From the NCBI RefSeq assembly GCF_008930665.1, contig NZ_PQMG01000005.1, forward strand, positions 148,614 to 212,613: a DNA stretch of 64,000 nt, given 5' to 3'. Origin of the DNA: Corynebacterium sp. 74A (lineage in GTDB: Bacteria; Actinomycetota; Actinomycetes; Mycobacteriales; Mycobacteriaceae). A program made the translations under genes and the position numbers. The first letter of the stretch is position 1. Each line of letters begins with the position of its first letter. The notes beneath the pieces were generated by a model. It was not told the origin of the DNA and searched no databases. It saw only the letters and a program-made list of their open reading frames with translations. This document shows positions 18,127 to 27,297 of the stretch, in pieces.

Positions 18127-18915
18127 TTAGGACCCCCGTGCGGTGTTGATGATCGAATATGTCCAGAGGACACCGCTGCACATCAGTGCGGTGCCGAGCA
18201 TGAGGAGCACCCCGCCGAGGGTGGTGCCGCTGAGAAAGGCCAGCGGTGCTGCGCCCATCAGGGTGCCTAGCCCCACCCCGAGTGCAGGCAGCACGCTCAG
18301 GAGCACGGCAGTGGCCATCGGCCCTTGGAGTGCGGCCTGCACAGTGCTGTCATGGCGCTGTTCCTGATCGAGTTGCTGCTGGGTGCGCTCCAGCAGGGCC
18401 ACCAACCCGATGCCGTGCTGCTCGCTGAGCTGCCAGAGCGCCCCAATCCGCGCGAGCTCGGGGATGTCGGTGGCGCCGCTGAGCGCGGGGGCGGGGCTGC
18501 GGCCACTGCGGGCGCGGTTCACGGCGGCGGCTAGGGGCTGCGCGATGGGGGTGGCAGCGGCGGTCTCAGCGGCGGTCGCCAGGGCGTGGTGCAGGCTTGC
18601 CCCGGCGCGGATGCTCGCCGCCAGTACCCCGGCGCACTGGCCGGCGGCCGCGGCGGCGCGCTGCTGCCGGCGACGGCGGTGCATATCGCGAGCGACGTAG
18701 GCGATGGTCGCCACCACCACGAGCGCAGCGCAGGTGAGAGCCACCGCCCCGAGCACACAGATAATGGCCACCATGACGATCGCGGCAAGAACCCAGGGGG
18801 CGCCGCCGCGCCGCCGCCGAGCGCGGTGCTGGATGCGCTGCCGTGGGCCCGCACCGGTGATGAAGAGCAAGGCCGCGGCGAGGGCGAGCGGAGTTAGTGG
18901 CGCTATAGAGATCAT
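18127..18915 (-). CDS. Type II secretion F family protein (TadB-like)
   Basis: 262 residues from the ATG at 18915, which overlaps the stop of the ATPase gene (ATGA); a TTG three codons earlier is possible. Two N-terminal hydrophobic segments (about 10-20 and 42-72) precede the cytoplasmic domain [20 protein letters not shown] and [19 protein letters not shown], and a last pair of membrane helices follows. It is the second platform protein of the Tad pilus. Confidence 0.85.
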   Translation of the reverse strand: MISIAPLTPLALAAALLFITGAGPRQRIQHRARRRRGGAPWVLAAIVMVAIICVLGAVALTCAALVVVATIAYVARDMHRRRRQQRAAAAAGQCAGVLAASIRAGASLHHALATAAETAAATPIAQPLAAAVNRARSGRSPAPALSGATDIPELARIGALWQLSEQHGIGLVALLERTQQQLDQEQRHDSTVQAALQGPMATAVLLSVLPALGVGLGTLMGAAPLAFLSGTTLGGVLLMLGTALMCSGVLWTYSIINTARGS

Positions 18916-20048
18916 CGCTGCCAACTCTCTGCAATTGCCAGACCGTCAGCTGCCGGATGGCGCGCATCCCAGATCACCTCGATGCGCACGGGCTGGGAAC
19001 GCACCACGCCGATTTGGCTGATGATCCGGCCCGTGGCGGTGCGCCGCATCGCGATCACTATCTCCACGGCGGCGGTGAGCTGGGCGTGCAGCGCCTCCCG
19101 CGACATCCCGCCGAGGGCAGCCAGCGCCTCCATGCGGGCGGGCACCTCGCTGAGCGAGTTGGCATGGAGGGTGCCAGCACCGCCCTCGTGGCCGGTATTG
19201 AGCGCGGCCAGCAGGTCGACGATCTCCGCGCCGCGGATCTCTCCCACCACAATACGATCGGGTCGCATCCGCAGCGCCTGGCGCAGCAGATGAGAGAGCG
19301 TGATCTCCCCACGGCCCTCCGCGTTGGCCCCCATGCTCACGAGATTCACCACATGCGGATGCGCTGGCGACAGCTCGGCGGTGTCTTCGATACAGATGAT
19401 GCGCTCACGCGCATCCACCTCGGCGAGCAGGACCGAGAGCATGGTGGTTTTCCCAGAGCCGGTGCCTCCTACCACCACAAAGGATTTCCGCGCGGCCATC
19501 ATGGTCTGTAAAAACTCGGTGACCTCCGCCGGCATGGTGCCGCGTTCTTCTAGCTCTGTGAGAGTGGCGGCCGCTGAGCGCAGCATGCGCAGGCTTAAGA
19601 GCGGGCCGGTATCGCTCGGTGGATCCAGCAGGGCGTGCACTCTGATGGAGCTGCCATCGGCACGCCGCAGCTTCCCATCGGCATAAGGCTGGGCATCATC
19701 GAGGCGACGGCCGCAGGCGACAGCCAGGCGTGTCGCTAGGGCGCGAATCTGTTCGGGCGAGTCGAAGCTCAGCGCGGCGTGTTCCATGCCGTGCCCGCGA
19801 TCGAAATAGATGCGATCTACCCCGTTGACCACCACGTCGGTGACTCCCTCGAGGCTGCACAGTCCCTCGAGGATGCCGACGCCGGTGGAATCATGGCGCA
19901 GCTTCTGCAGCAGGGTGAATACTTCTCGATCAGAGATCACTCCCGCTTCTTGGCGGATGAGCTCCGCTATCACGGCGGCCTCAGGCTGGGGCTGTTCGGA
20001 GGCAGCGAGCCGGGCGTGCACGGCATCCAGGATGCGTTCGCTATTCAT
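18912..20048 (-). CDS. tadA: TadA/CpaF-type pilus assembly ATPase
   Basis: 378 residues. Walker A is [13 protein letters not shown], followed by the Asp box [10 protein letters not shown], the His box region ([33 protein letters not shown]) and Walker [24 protein letters not shown] closes the catalytic core. This is the 'secretion neighbourhood' ATPase of Corynebacteriales (Rv3659c type). It powers Flp pilus extension and perhaps retraction from the inner face of the membrane. It lies between the Ssd/CpaE-like gene and the platform genes in one operon. Confidence 0.92.
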   Translation of the reverse strand: MNSERILDAVHARLAASEQPQPEAAVIAELIRQEAGVISDREVFTLLQKLRHDSTGVGILEGLCSLEGVTDVVVNGVDRIYFDRGHGMEHAALSFDSPEQIRALATRLAVACGRRLDDAQPYADGKLRRADGSSIRVHALLDPPSDTGPLLSLRMLRSAAATLTELEERGTMPAEVTEFLQTMMAARKSFVVVGGTGSGKTTMLSVLLAEVDARERIICIEDTAELSPAHPHVVNLVSMGANAEGRGEITLSHLLRQALRMRPDRIVVGEIRGAEIVDLLAALNTGHEGGAGTLHANSLSEVPARMEALAALGGMSREALHAQLTAAVEIVIAMRRTATGRIISQIGVVRSQPVRIEVIWDARHPAADGLAIAESWQR

Positions 20049-20055
20049 GGCCGCC

Positions 20056-21129
20056 TCACCACTGCTGTCCGCGGTGCTGGGTGTGCTCTATATCCGTGCA
20101 GATATCCTCCACCGCCCGGGCTAGGACCCGCGGGGAGCGGCCACGCAGCCCGCCTTGTTCAAGCTGTTTGGCCACCGCGGTGCTGCAGCGCACATCCGCG
20201 CTGACGTTAATACCCGCCACGGACTCCACCTCAGCTGTGCTCAAGGAGGCCCAGGTGCGGCTGATAGTGACAAAACTTAAGGGCACATGGGTGCGGCGGA
20301 GCTGCGGCAACTGCGCGGCCACGGCGCAGACGCCACGCACCTCGCGGGGAATAATCACCACGAGATGATCGAGAGCGGCCACAATGTCGGGGTCTAGGGC
20401 GTCCGCTCGGGGCAGATCCACCACCGTATAGCCCTCTTCGCGCAAGGTGCGCAGGGCACCAAGGATGGTGTCGGTCGACGGCGGCGGGCCAGCACCGCGA
20501 TCGCGGCGGTGGCTGACACAGCTTGCGGTGGCGGTGGGCAGCACGGCGCGCACATCGGCGGCGGCGAGATCGCCCTGGTTGAAGTCCAGCTCATCCCAGC
20601 GCGGGCCAGGTTCCTCCTCCACTCCGAGGATGAGATCCATCCCGCCACTAGGGTCTGTATCGACCACCGTGGTGGGGGCGCGCTGCGCGAGCTGCACGCC
20701 CAGCGCGCCGGCAAAGGTACTCACGCCGCAGCCACCGACGCAGCCTGTCACTCCCACCACCAGACCCTCCTCGCTGCGCGTATCCCGCCCGAGGTCGGTG
20801 AGCAGGGATGCCGCCTCGGCAGGCAGGGCATAGGCCTGCTCGGCGTGAATCTTCATCGCCAGCTCGAAGTTCACCGGCGTCTGGTCTGCGGCAACAAGAA
20901 AGACCTTGTCGCGGCGCGGCTGGGGCCGCTCCAGCAGGAACTGGGCGCCCTGTTCATCTACCAAGATGGCGAAAGCAGCATGGTGGTGGCGCGCCAATTC
21001 TTCGGCAGTGGACACTTCCACCACCTGGCGGACGGTCGCGGCGGCGATATGAATGGCTTCGGGGTGGACGAGAGGATCACAGACAGCGATAACAACGGGG
21101 GCCTGGGACTGATCACGGGTGGCGCTCAT
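20056..21129 (-). CDS. CpaE/Ssd-like septum-site or pilus localisation protein
   Basis: 357 residues. The N-terminal third resembles a degenerate receiver domain (VVIAVCDPLVHPEAIHIAAATV). The second part is a MinD/ParA-like fold starting VVGVTGCVGGCGVSTFAGALG. The deviant Walker A lacks both signature lysines of KGGxGKT (positions filled by C/V and C), so ATP binding would be altered or absent. The position, ahead of tadA and next to the 6C RNA, equals Rv3660c, named Ssd for its effect on septation. It may place the Tad apparatus at poles. Confidence 0.85.
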   Translation of the reverse strand: MSATRDQSQAPVVIAVCDPLVHPEAIHIAAATVRQVVEVSTAEELARHHHAAFAILVDEQGAQFLLERPQPRRDKVFLVAADQTPVNFELAMKIHAEQAYALPAEAASLLTDLGRDTRSEEGLVVGVTGCVGGCGVSTFAGALGVQLAQRAPTTVVDTDPSGGMDLILGVEEEPGPRWDELDFNQGDLAAADVRAVLPTATASCVSHRRDRGAGPPPSTDTILGALRTLREEGYTVVDLPRADALDPDIVAALDHLVVIIPREVRGVCAVAAQLPQLRRTHVPLSFVTISRTWASLSTAEVESVAGINVSADVRCSTAVAKQLEQGGLRGRSPRVLARAVEDICTDIEHTQHRGQQW

Positions 21130-21365
21130 GGCCCCAGAGTGTGGTGCACTCGGCGCTCCACGTCGCTCCCTCCCGCCTGGGGGTTGTGCATAACCTTCTG
21201 CTGCGGCGAGTTATGCACAGCGGAGAGTCTTCACCGGTGCGGTGGGCGGGTTGTTCCACTAGCGTCAGCGGGTTGGTCCCGCGCGTCGTGCGCCCTGCGC
21301 CGCGGGCTATCGGCAGTGCCGCCGCGGCCGCGCTTGCGCGGGCAAATCAAGAGAGAAGGATGAGC

Positions 21366-21462
21366 CCAAAAATTAAGAGACGGCCCGCGCGGGATGGGGG
21401 GGTGGTATGCGCGGGCCGTCTGCGGTTACCCGGCCACTCGGGGGGACGGGCCGGGGCAGACC
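21366..21462 (-). ncRNA. 6C RNA
   Basis: On the minus strand two hairpins each expose a C-run in the loop. The first has arms CCCGGCC/GGCCGGG (21455 to 21429) with six C. The second has 13-bp arms (21421 to 21378) with seven C and is followed by TTAATTTTT as terminator. This is the definition of the actinobacterial 6C family (B11 in M. tuberculosis, also between the Rv3660c- and Rv3661-type genes). TATACA just upstream on the minus strand (about 21471-21466) is a likely -10. Such RNAs act on mRNAs through their C-rich loops; targets here are unknown. The 5' end is approximate. Confidence 0.88.
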
Positions 21463-21618
21463 ACACTGTATATCGGGGTCGTGCGGTTCCGAGTATGTCA
21501 CAGCTTGAATAGCACGTCAATAGCCCCACAGAGGCCTAAAGATGCAGGCACAGCCACTTCTCAGTAGCATCACTCTTAGTCACTTATTTCACATCAGTAT
21601 CACGCGAGGAGGTGGGTC

Positions 21619-22431
21619 ATGGCGACCGAACAGCACCCAGAGGCACCTGTTGCTGCCTTCTTTGATTTGGATAAGACCATCATCGCCACCTCCTCCGCCT
21701 TTGCCTTCGGCCGCACCCTCGTCTCCCACGGGATGCTCAGCACCAAAGAGGCGCTCACTCTGGTGCTCGCCGAAACGGGATATATGATCGCGGGACACTC
21801 CCAAACCCAGATGGATGACACCAAGGATCAGTTGACTCAGATGGTCAAGGGGCTGCGCATCGAGGATCTGCAGCACACCATTGACCACACCCTGCTGCAT
21901 CGCGTGGTGCCCACCATCTTCGCGGAGGCCCGCGAGCTCATCGAGGAGCATCATGCCCGCGGCCACGATGTGATCATCATTTCTGCCTCGGTGAAGGAGC
22001 TGGTGGATCCCATCGCCCACGAGCTGGGAGCGGATCACACCATCACCACCCGTTTAGAAGTGGTCGATGGTGCCTACACCGGCAAGCTCGAGCTTTATTG
22101 CCGCGGCATCACCAAAGCGACCGAGATCAGCAAGGTAGCCGGCAGCCACGGCTATGACCTCGCCCGCTGCTATGGCTACTCGGATTCGGCCACCGATATT
22201 CCCATGCTGGAGATGGTGGGACATCCGCGGGCCGTCAACCCCGACCGAGTGCTCAAAAAGCATGCGCTTGCCGCCGAGTGGCCGGTGCTGAATTTCAAAA
22301 ACCCCGTACCGCTGCTGTCTAGCCCGTCGAAAAAGGATCTGGGTATCGGCGGCGCCGTGGCCGCCGCCCTGGCGCTCGGGATGGGCAGCTGGTGGCTCAG
22401 CACCCGCTGGGGCGCACTGCGCTCCAGCTAG
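21619..22431 (+). CDS. HAD-IB family phosphatase
   Basis: 270 residues. Motif I is AAFFDLDKTIIATSS, motif II VIIISASVKELV, motif III the lysine near GITKATEISKV and motif IV CYGYSDSATDIPMLEMVG. This is the SerB/GPI-type HAD-IB fold, with a C-terminal hydrophobic stretch (GGAVAAALALGMGSWWL) that may anchor it to the membrane. Substrates in the subfamily include phosphoserine and glycerol- or lysophospholipid phosphates; I cannot choose. GGAGG precedes the ATG by about seven bases. It is the Rv3661 equivalent by position. Confidence 0.88.
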   Translation: MATEQHPEAPVAAFFDLDKTIIATSSAFAFGRTLVSHGMLSTKEALTLVLAETGYMIAGHSQTQMDDTKDQLTQMVKGLRIEDLQHTIDHTLLHRVVPTIFAEARELIEEHHARGHDVIIISASVKELVDPIAHELGADHTITTRLEVVDGAYTGKLELYCRGITKATEISKVAGSHGYDLARCYGYSDSATDIPMLEMVGHPRAVNPDRVLKKHALAAEWPVLNFKNPVPLLSSPSKKDLGIGGAVAAALALGMGSWWLSTRWGALRSS

Positions 22432-22454
22432 CCGGCACGGCCCAGCGCGGCATG

Positions 22455-23108
22455 CTAGAGGCGATCGGCTACCCGTGCGGCTTCCTCGCCGCCGCGGCGC
22501 CAGGCAGCAAAGTGTGCCAGCGCGAGGGGATCGACCTCACCGCGGCAATAATCGCGAATCAGGGCGGTGTGCGCAGCCGGATCACGCAGCAGATAGGGCT
22601 CCGGCATAGCCAGCCCTTTGGGATCAAGCCCCGAGGCCATGGCATTGAGCCGCACTGTGGCGTATCCCACGACGATCGAGCGGGGGCCGAAGATGAGGTG
22701 GCCCAAGATCTCCCCGTGCAGCAGCGCACACGTTTCTACCTGCCCCACCAGCTGCGCCAGCGCGCTGAGCCGCGGGGCCTGGCGCTCCGGCACTCCCTCC
22801 CCGCCTGCAATACGGTCTAATTTCGCCATGACCTGCAGTGGGGCACGCTGGAATGTCTCGGCGAGCGCGGGGGTGAGCACCCCGTACACCTCGAGGGCGG
22901 ATATCTCAGAATCAGCTGCGATTTTTCTGAGAGCCGTGGCGCCAACGAGCGCGGAATGGGCGCTGGTGGCGGCGGCATCACGCAAGTTGGCGCGCTTGCG
23001 ATGAGCAGTCGCAATACTCGCCTGTGCGGCATTGATATGCTGGTGGATAGCTGGATTGCGGAATATTTCCATGGCGGCCGAGCTGATGACTTTCCGTGTC
23101 GAGTTCAC
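22455..23108 (-). CDS. Conserved actinobacterial protein of unknown function
   Basis: 217 residues, Ala- and Arg-rich and largely helical by composition, with a distinctive stretch HGEILGHLIFGPRSIVVGYATVRLNAM near the middle. I do not recognise a catalytic motif. By position it corresponds to Rv3662c in M. tuberculosis, next to the HAD phosphatase. The GTG at 23108 gives the longest product; an ATG twelve codons in (MEIFRNPAIHQHI) is equally plausible and neither has a strong ribosome site. Confidence 0.65.
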   Translation of the reverse strand: MNSTRKVISSAAMEIFRNPAIHQHINAAQASIATAHRKRANLRDAAATSAHSALVGATALRKIAADSEISALEVYGVLTPALAETFQRAPLQVMAKLDRIAGGEGVPERQAPRLSALAQLVGQVETCALLHGEILGHLIFGPRSIVVGYATVRLNAMASGLDPKGLAMPEPYLLRDPAAHTALIRDYCRGEVDPLALAHFAAWRRGGEEAARVADRL

Positions 23109-23182
23109 AACCGCGCCGGATTCGTGGCACGATGGTGCACAACTAGAGTTTAAGAAAATACCACTAACGGAGGATCAAGACG

Positions 23183-23692
23183 GTGAGCAGTTCTAAGGGA
23201 ATGTACAGCGAAGGGGCACCCGCTTTTTCGCCGAAGGTTAACTCGATTCCCCTCAGCGACGCCGATACCCGTGGCCCCGGTGAGGGCTCTATCGGCAATC
23301 TCGTGAGCGACGCTACTGCGCAGATGTCCAATCTTTTCCGCGCTGAGGTTGAGCTGGCCAAGGCCGAGGTTGCTCAGGAAGCGAAGAAGGGCGCCATTGG
23401 TGGCGGTCTCTTCGGCGTAGCCGGCACGATCGCCCTCTACTCCTCCTTCTTCTTTTTCTTTTTCCTCGCTGAGCTGCTGTCCACGTGGCTGTCGCGCTGG
23501 GCGGCGTTCCTCATCGTCTTCCTCATCATGGTGGTTCTCGCTGCCGCTTTCGCCCTCTTCGGCTGGCGCAAGGTGAAGACCATCGGCAAGCCCGAGAAGA
23601 CGGTGCAGTCGGTCAATGATCTCAAGACCCTTGTCCCGGGCAAGGCCACCAAGAATCTCGAGAAGCGCGAGCAGGACGGTATGTACACCTAA
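23183..23692 (+). CDS. Phage-holin-family (DUF1469-like) membrane protein
   Basis: 169 residues. A polar N-terminus leads into SIGNLVSDATAQMSNLFRAEVELAKAEVAQEAKK, the amphipathic helix of the Phage_holin_3_6/DUF1469 family, then two membrane segments (GGLFGVAGTIALYSSFFFF and a second near 103-125) and a basic tail. The GTG start has GGAGG seven bases upstream. Despite the family name these chromosomal proteins are not lysis proteins; they probably organise at the inner membrane. There is no phage context here. Confidence 0.75.
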   Translation: MSSSKGMYSEGAPAFSPKVNSIPLSDADTRGPGEGSIGNLVSDATAQMSNLFRAEVELAKAEVAQEAKKGAIGGGLFGVAGTIALYSSFFFFFFLAELLSTWLSRWAAFLIVFLIMVVLAAAFALFGWRKVKTIGKPEKTVQSVNDLKTLVPGKATKNLEKREQDGMYT

Positions 23693-23797
23693 GCCGTCAT
23701 CGTGCCCGCTCTGATCCCCTTTTCCCTCAAGTACTCTGCAGGGATAAAGGGGGTTTTCCATATCTTTCCACCCGCACCGTTGTCTAAGGAGTCTGCT

Positions 23798-24760
23798 GTG
23801 TCCCGTCGCCCGCTGAGTCAGCGATTGCTCCCGCCACGCTGGCGACGGAATCACGCCGAGCATTCCCCCGCCATCCCCAGCGCTGTGGCCCTCGAGGGCC
23901 CCTTTGCGCACGAATGGATCCACACCCGCGGCATCCGCCTCCACGCCGCGACCGCTGGCGACCCCCACGATCCGCTCATCGTGTTCGTGCACAGCGCGCT
24001 CGGCGGCTGGTTCGACTATCGCCACGTTTTGCCCACCGTCGCTGCTGCCGGCTATCACTGCGTGGCCATCGATATGCGCGGCTTCGGCATGTCGGATAAG
24101 CCGCCCAGCGACTATGATCTGCGTACCCTCGCTGGGGATGTCTATGGCGTAATCCACGCAACTGGGCATAAAGATGCGCTGGTCGTGGGCCATGCCTCGG
24201 GCGGTGCGGTGGGCTGGGCCTTGGCCATTCACCACCCCGAGGCCGTGCGCGCGCTGGTCTCGATTGCCGCCGCGCACCCCACCGATCTACGGCGCTGCAC
24301 CTTTAGCTATCCGTGGATGTTCGGCACTCCGATTCTGCGCCATCTCAGCGCGCTGCTGCCGCCGCGCCTGCATGCGCTGCTCACCACCCCGCAGTCCACG
24401 GCTCGGGTGAATCTGGTGGCTAACACCGCGGAGCGCTTTCATACCACCACCGCCGGCAAGAAGGAAATACAGCTGCGCACGGTGGCCTATAGCATCGCCA
24501 ACACCTCTCCCGCGCGTTCTAAGGTGGCGCGCATCGAGCTCGCCCCCGTGCCGCTGCGGTGGATGACCGCCCCGGTGGAGCAGCCGGTGCTGCTGCTGCA
24601 GGATTCCTCTACCCCGTGGTCTCGGCTGGCCTTGCGCGCCGCTAAGCGCGTGAAGGCCGAGACCAGCGTGGTGCACATTCCGCAGACGAAAAATATCCCG
24701 CATCTCGAAGCACCCGCTAGTTTCAGCTCCGTGCTCGTCTCCTTCGCGCGGTCTCTCTAG
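23798..24760 (+). CDS. Alpha/beta hydrolase (epoxide hydrolase-like)
   Basis: 320 residues from the GTG at 23798, which follows AAGGAG. The oxyanion stretch FVHSALGGW, the DMRGFGMSDKP motif and the nucleophile elbow GHASGGAVG are in order. The elbow residue is Ser, whereas true epoxide hydrolases use Asp, so this member is more likely an esterase or lipase-like hydrolase. A C-terminal His is in NIPHLEAP. It occupies the place of Rv3670 (EphE), beside marP. A GCTTATCGACG copy sits four bases after the stop. Confidence 0.82.
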   Translation: MSRRPLSQRLLPPRWRRNHAEHSPAIPSAVALEGPFAHEWIHTRGIRLHAATAGDPHDPLIVFVHSALGGWFDYRHVLPTVAAAGYHCVAIDMRGFGMSDKPPSDYDLRTLAGDVYGVIHATGHKDALVVGHASGGAVGWALAIHHPEAVRALVSIAAAHPTDLRRCTFSYPWMFGTPILRHLSALLPPRLHALLTTPQSTARVNLVANTAERFHTTTAGKKEIQLRTVAYSIANTSPARSKVARIELAPVPLRWMTAPVEQPVLLLQDSSTPWSRLALRAAKRVKAETSVVHIPQTKNIPHLEAPASFSSVLVSFARSL

Positions 24761-24783
24761 GGCGCTTATCGACGCTTATTCGG

Positions 24784-25974
24784 CTAGCCCACAACGCAGG
24801 CCCCCGTATTCACGGGAGTGTCTAGGCCCGTGGCATCGGCCACGTGCTTCTCTACTTCGGCACGGGTGAGGGCATAGCCGGTATCGGTGTCGTCGGCGGC
24901 GGCGCCGAAGACCACACCCAGCACGTGCCCGTCCTCGCTGAGCAGCGGGCCACCGGAGTTGCCCTCGCGAATGCTGCCGCGCACGGTGTACACCTCGCGG
25001 TCGATGCGCTGATCGGCGTAGATCGTGGGGCTATTGATCAAGAGCGAATCGATGATGCGGGCGGGGGCGGCCTCGAAGGGGCCGGACTCGGGAAAGCCCA
25101 TCACCACGGCGTCCGCGCCACTCTCTGCGGGGCCCTCCGCCCAGGGCAGAGGATCGATCCCGAGGCCATCGGTGGCGAGGATCGCGATATCAATCACGGG
25201 GTTGTAATACACCACCCGTGCGGTGTGAAAGCCCAGCACGGTATCAAGATCCACCTCGTTCGTGCCGGCCACCACATGCGCGTTCGTCATGATGCGATCT
25301 GGGGCCACCACGAAGCCGGAACCCATGAGCCGGCGCTGGCATTGCGGGGCCTCGCCGATGATGTGCACCACCGAGGGGCGCACCCGTTCCACCATCGCCA
25401 CATCACTGACTTCGATGCGGGGAGCCTGCACCTGCTCCGGCTTGGGGTTCTGGAAGGGCGAGGTGATCATGGGCATGCCCGAATCATTGAGCAGTACCCG
25501 CAGTTTATCCGTGAGTGCGGCTAGGGCCCGCGGGGAATGAGTATCCACCTGTTGCAGCACGGTGGAATTGCGCACTCCCTTCGCCAGCCGCGAGTTGCCC
25601 TCTGCCAGCGGCGTCGCCAGCAGCCAGGCCACGATGAGCACCACCATCACCTGAAAGAAGGCACCGGCGAGGGAATCGACCCGGCGCAGCTGCGGCTGGG
25701 TGACTTTCTCGCGCAGCGAGGCCCCGGCGGTGCCCCCGATGAAATAGCCAATGCAGGAGGCCATCACCAGCACCGTCACGGCGATCACGATGCGCAGCTG
25801 GTTGCTCTCGGTTTGCTGCATAGCCAGCGGGGCCAAGGCAAAACCGATGACTAACCCGGCGGCGATGCCGATAAAGGAAAAAACCGACCCCACCATGCCG
25901 TGGCGCCAGCCGTCGATAAGCGCGAAGAGCAGGAGAAACACCACGACGCCATCCACTATCACGCTGGGATCCAT
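24784..25974 (-). CDS. marP: MarP membrane-bound serine protease
   Basis: 396 residues. Four transmembrane segments lie in the first 125 residues, as in colicin V production-like domains. A chymotrypsin-type protease domain follows, with His233 (TNAHVVAG), Asp262 (VIDIAIL) and Ser340 (REGNSGGPL). Cys212 and Cys393 stand where M. tuberculosis MarP has its stabilising disulfide. Rv3671c is needed for acid and oxidative stress survival through cleavage of the peptidoglycan hydrolase RipA. It is the last gene of the leftward run nth, TlpA-like, Nudix, marP. Confidence 0.92.
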   Translation of the reverse strand: MDPSVIVDGVVVFLLLFALIDGWRHGMVGSVFSFIGIAAGLVIGFALAPLAMQQTESNQLRIVIAVTVLVMASCIGYFIGGTAGASLREKVTQPQLRRVDSLAGAFFQVMVVLIVAWLLATPLAEGNSRLAKGVRNSTVLQQVDTHSPRALAALTDKLRVLLNDSGMPMITSPFQNPKPEQVQAPRIEVSDVAMVERVRPSVVHIIGEAPQCQRRLMGSGFVVAPDRIMTNAHVVAGTNEVDLDTVLGFHTARVVYYNPVIDIAILATDGLGIDPLPWAEGPAESGADAVVMGFPESGPFEAAPARIIDSLLINSPTIYADQRIDREVYTVRGSIREGNSGGPLLSEDGHVLGVVFGAAADDTDTGYALTRAEVEKHVADATGLDTPVNTGACVVG

Positions 25975-26020
25975 AAGGGCGCCTCTCTTCTCTGCGGCAG
26001 GGACATAGTGATTCTAGGGG

Positions 26021-26746
26021 CTAGGAGTGGCGTTCGTTGTTACGCGACGCGGCCAAGGTGGCGCCCAGATCGTACACCCGATCCTGCGCCCACGGCTGCG
26101 CCCAGCCGGCGTGGGCCAAAGCTGCACTCAGGATACCGCCTGTAAAGCCCCACACAATGTAGCCACGACAACGAAACGCCGGACCCCGCCAGGAACCATG
26201 CTCCACCATGAGGCGATTGTCTGGCTCCACCAGCTCCGCTATGGAGACACGGAAGACATCATCCGCCTCCTCAGGGCTCACCGGCGCCACCTCGGCGGGG
26301 GCATGCTGATACGCGATCACGGGATGCACTGGGTAGCCGCTGCGGCGCACGTGCACCTCCTCCATCTGGGCTACCGGTGTCACCGCCATCCGGTCAAGGC
26401 CCGTCTCCTCATGGGCCTCGCGCAGGGCGCAGTCCACCGCGTTGATATCGGTGGGATCTACCCGGCCGCCGGGGAAAGCAATCTGGCCAGAATGATGGCG
26501 CATCCGCGGTGAGCGGTGCGTGAGCAGCACGGTGGCGCTGGACGGAAGCTGGTGCTGCTGCGGGTCGCCGTCGATAAGCATGAGCACCGCCGCCTGTCGA
26601 TCGCGGCGGGGACCGCTATGGCGCGCCCGATCCGAGAGCGCCCGATGCACATGCCCCTCATCCACGGCCCGCACCAAGGGCGCCAACCATAGCGGGGCCG
26701 CCTCGGGGCGCAGCCGAGTATTCACCCCACGGGCGTCCGGAGTCAT
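26021..26746 (-). CDS. Nudix hydrolase, CoA pyrophosphatase type
   Basis: 241 residues. The stretch VLLTHRSPRMRHHSGQIAFPGG is the CoAse signature (LLTxR..LxxHxGQxxFPGG) and runs into the Nudix helix ALREAHEETGL. It would split coenzyme A or its oxidised and acyl forms to 3',5'-ADP and phosphopantetheine. The ATG at 26746 overlaps the stop of the TlpA-like gene (ATGA). It is the Rv3672c equivalent. The region contains one copy of the 11-mer GCTTATCGACG in the MLIDGD codons. Confidence 0.9.
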   Translation of the reverse strand: MTPDARGVNTRLRPEAAPLWLAPLVRAVDEGHVHRALSDRARHSGPRRDRQAAVLMLIDGDPQQHQLPSSATVLLTHRSPRMRHHSGQIAFPGGRVDPTDINAVDCALREAHEETGLDRMAVTPVAQMEEVHVRRSGYPVHPVIAYQHAPAEVAPVSPEEADDVFRVSIAELVEPDNRLMVEHGSWRGPAFRCRGYIVWGFTGGILSAALAHAGWAQPWAQDRVYDLGATLAASRNNERHS

Positions 26747-27297
26747 CGCACCGCCTCCTCGAGGGCCTCCACAGAATCGAAGGGCTGCGGCAGGATGCGC
26801 TCCACCTCGCCATCGCGCAGCACCACCGTCACCGGCACCACCCCGGGCAGCGACCACGCCGCCGCGGCCGCTCCGCGATCATCCTGGAAGCTGGGAATAT
26901 CCACCCCGAGATCCTCGAGCAGCGCCGCGCCACGGCCGGCATCCCGATCCGCGTGCACCCCCACCACCGTCATCTCTGGGTGGCGGGCGGCGAACTCCTC
27001 GATCACCGGCAGCTCATCCCGACAGGGGCCACACCACCACGCCCAGACGTTCACCAGCACATAGGGCGAGGCCTCGCCCTCGGTCGCTGCGCCCAAACAG
27101 GGCAGCTCCACGCCGAGATCTGCCTCGGGACAGACGGGGCGGCTGGCCGTAACTGGGGAGGTCGCCGTGGGCTGTGGGGAGTCGATCGCCTCCGGTGCAG
27201 GCGGGTTCTCGCCGCTGAGAAGGCGGGTGACGATGATCGCGATGAGCACGATCGACACCACCACGAATGCCAGATATAGACGAATATGGGTGCGCAT
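26743..27297 (-). CDS. TlpA/ResA-like thioredoxin, membrane-anchored
   Basis: 184 residues. One N-terminal membrane anchor (LAFVVVSIVLIAIIVTRLL) leads into a Pro/Thr-rich linker and a thioredoxin fold whose active site is WAWWCGPCRDELP. GVHADRDAG and the cis-proline region GVVPVTVVLRDG follow. It should act outside the membrane as a disulfide reductase or oxidase, as for ResA/TlpA proteins. Two further Cys (VCPEAD, PCLG) in the linker may form a second pair. The start codon directly follows the nth stop (TAGATG). Rv3673c equivalent. Confidence 0.9.
   Translation of the reverse strand: MRTHIRLYLAFVVVSIVLIAIIVTRLLSGENPPAPEAIDSPQPTATSPVTASRPVCPEADLGVELPCLGAATEGEASPYVLVNVWAWWCGPCRDELPVIEEFAARHPEMTVVGVHADRDAGRGAALLEDLGVDIPSFQDDRGAAAAAWSLPGVVPVTVVLRDGEVERILPQPFDSVEALEEAVR

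Noticed and set aside
23183..23692. Prophage remnant suggested by the holin-family protein
   Set aside because: No phage structural or lysis genes nearby; this family is widespread in actinobacterial chromosomes at this locus.
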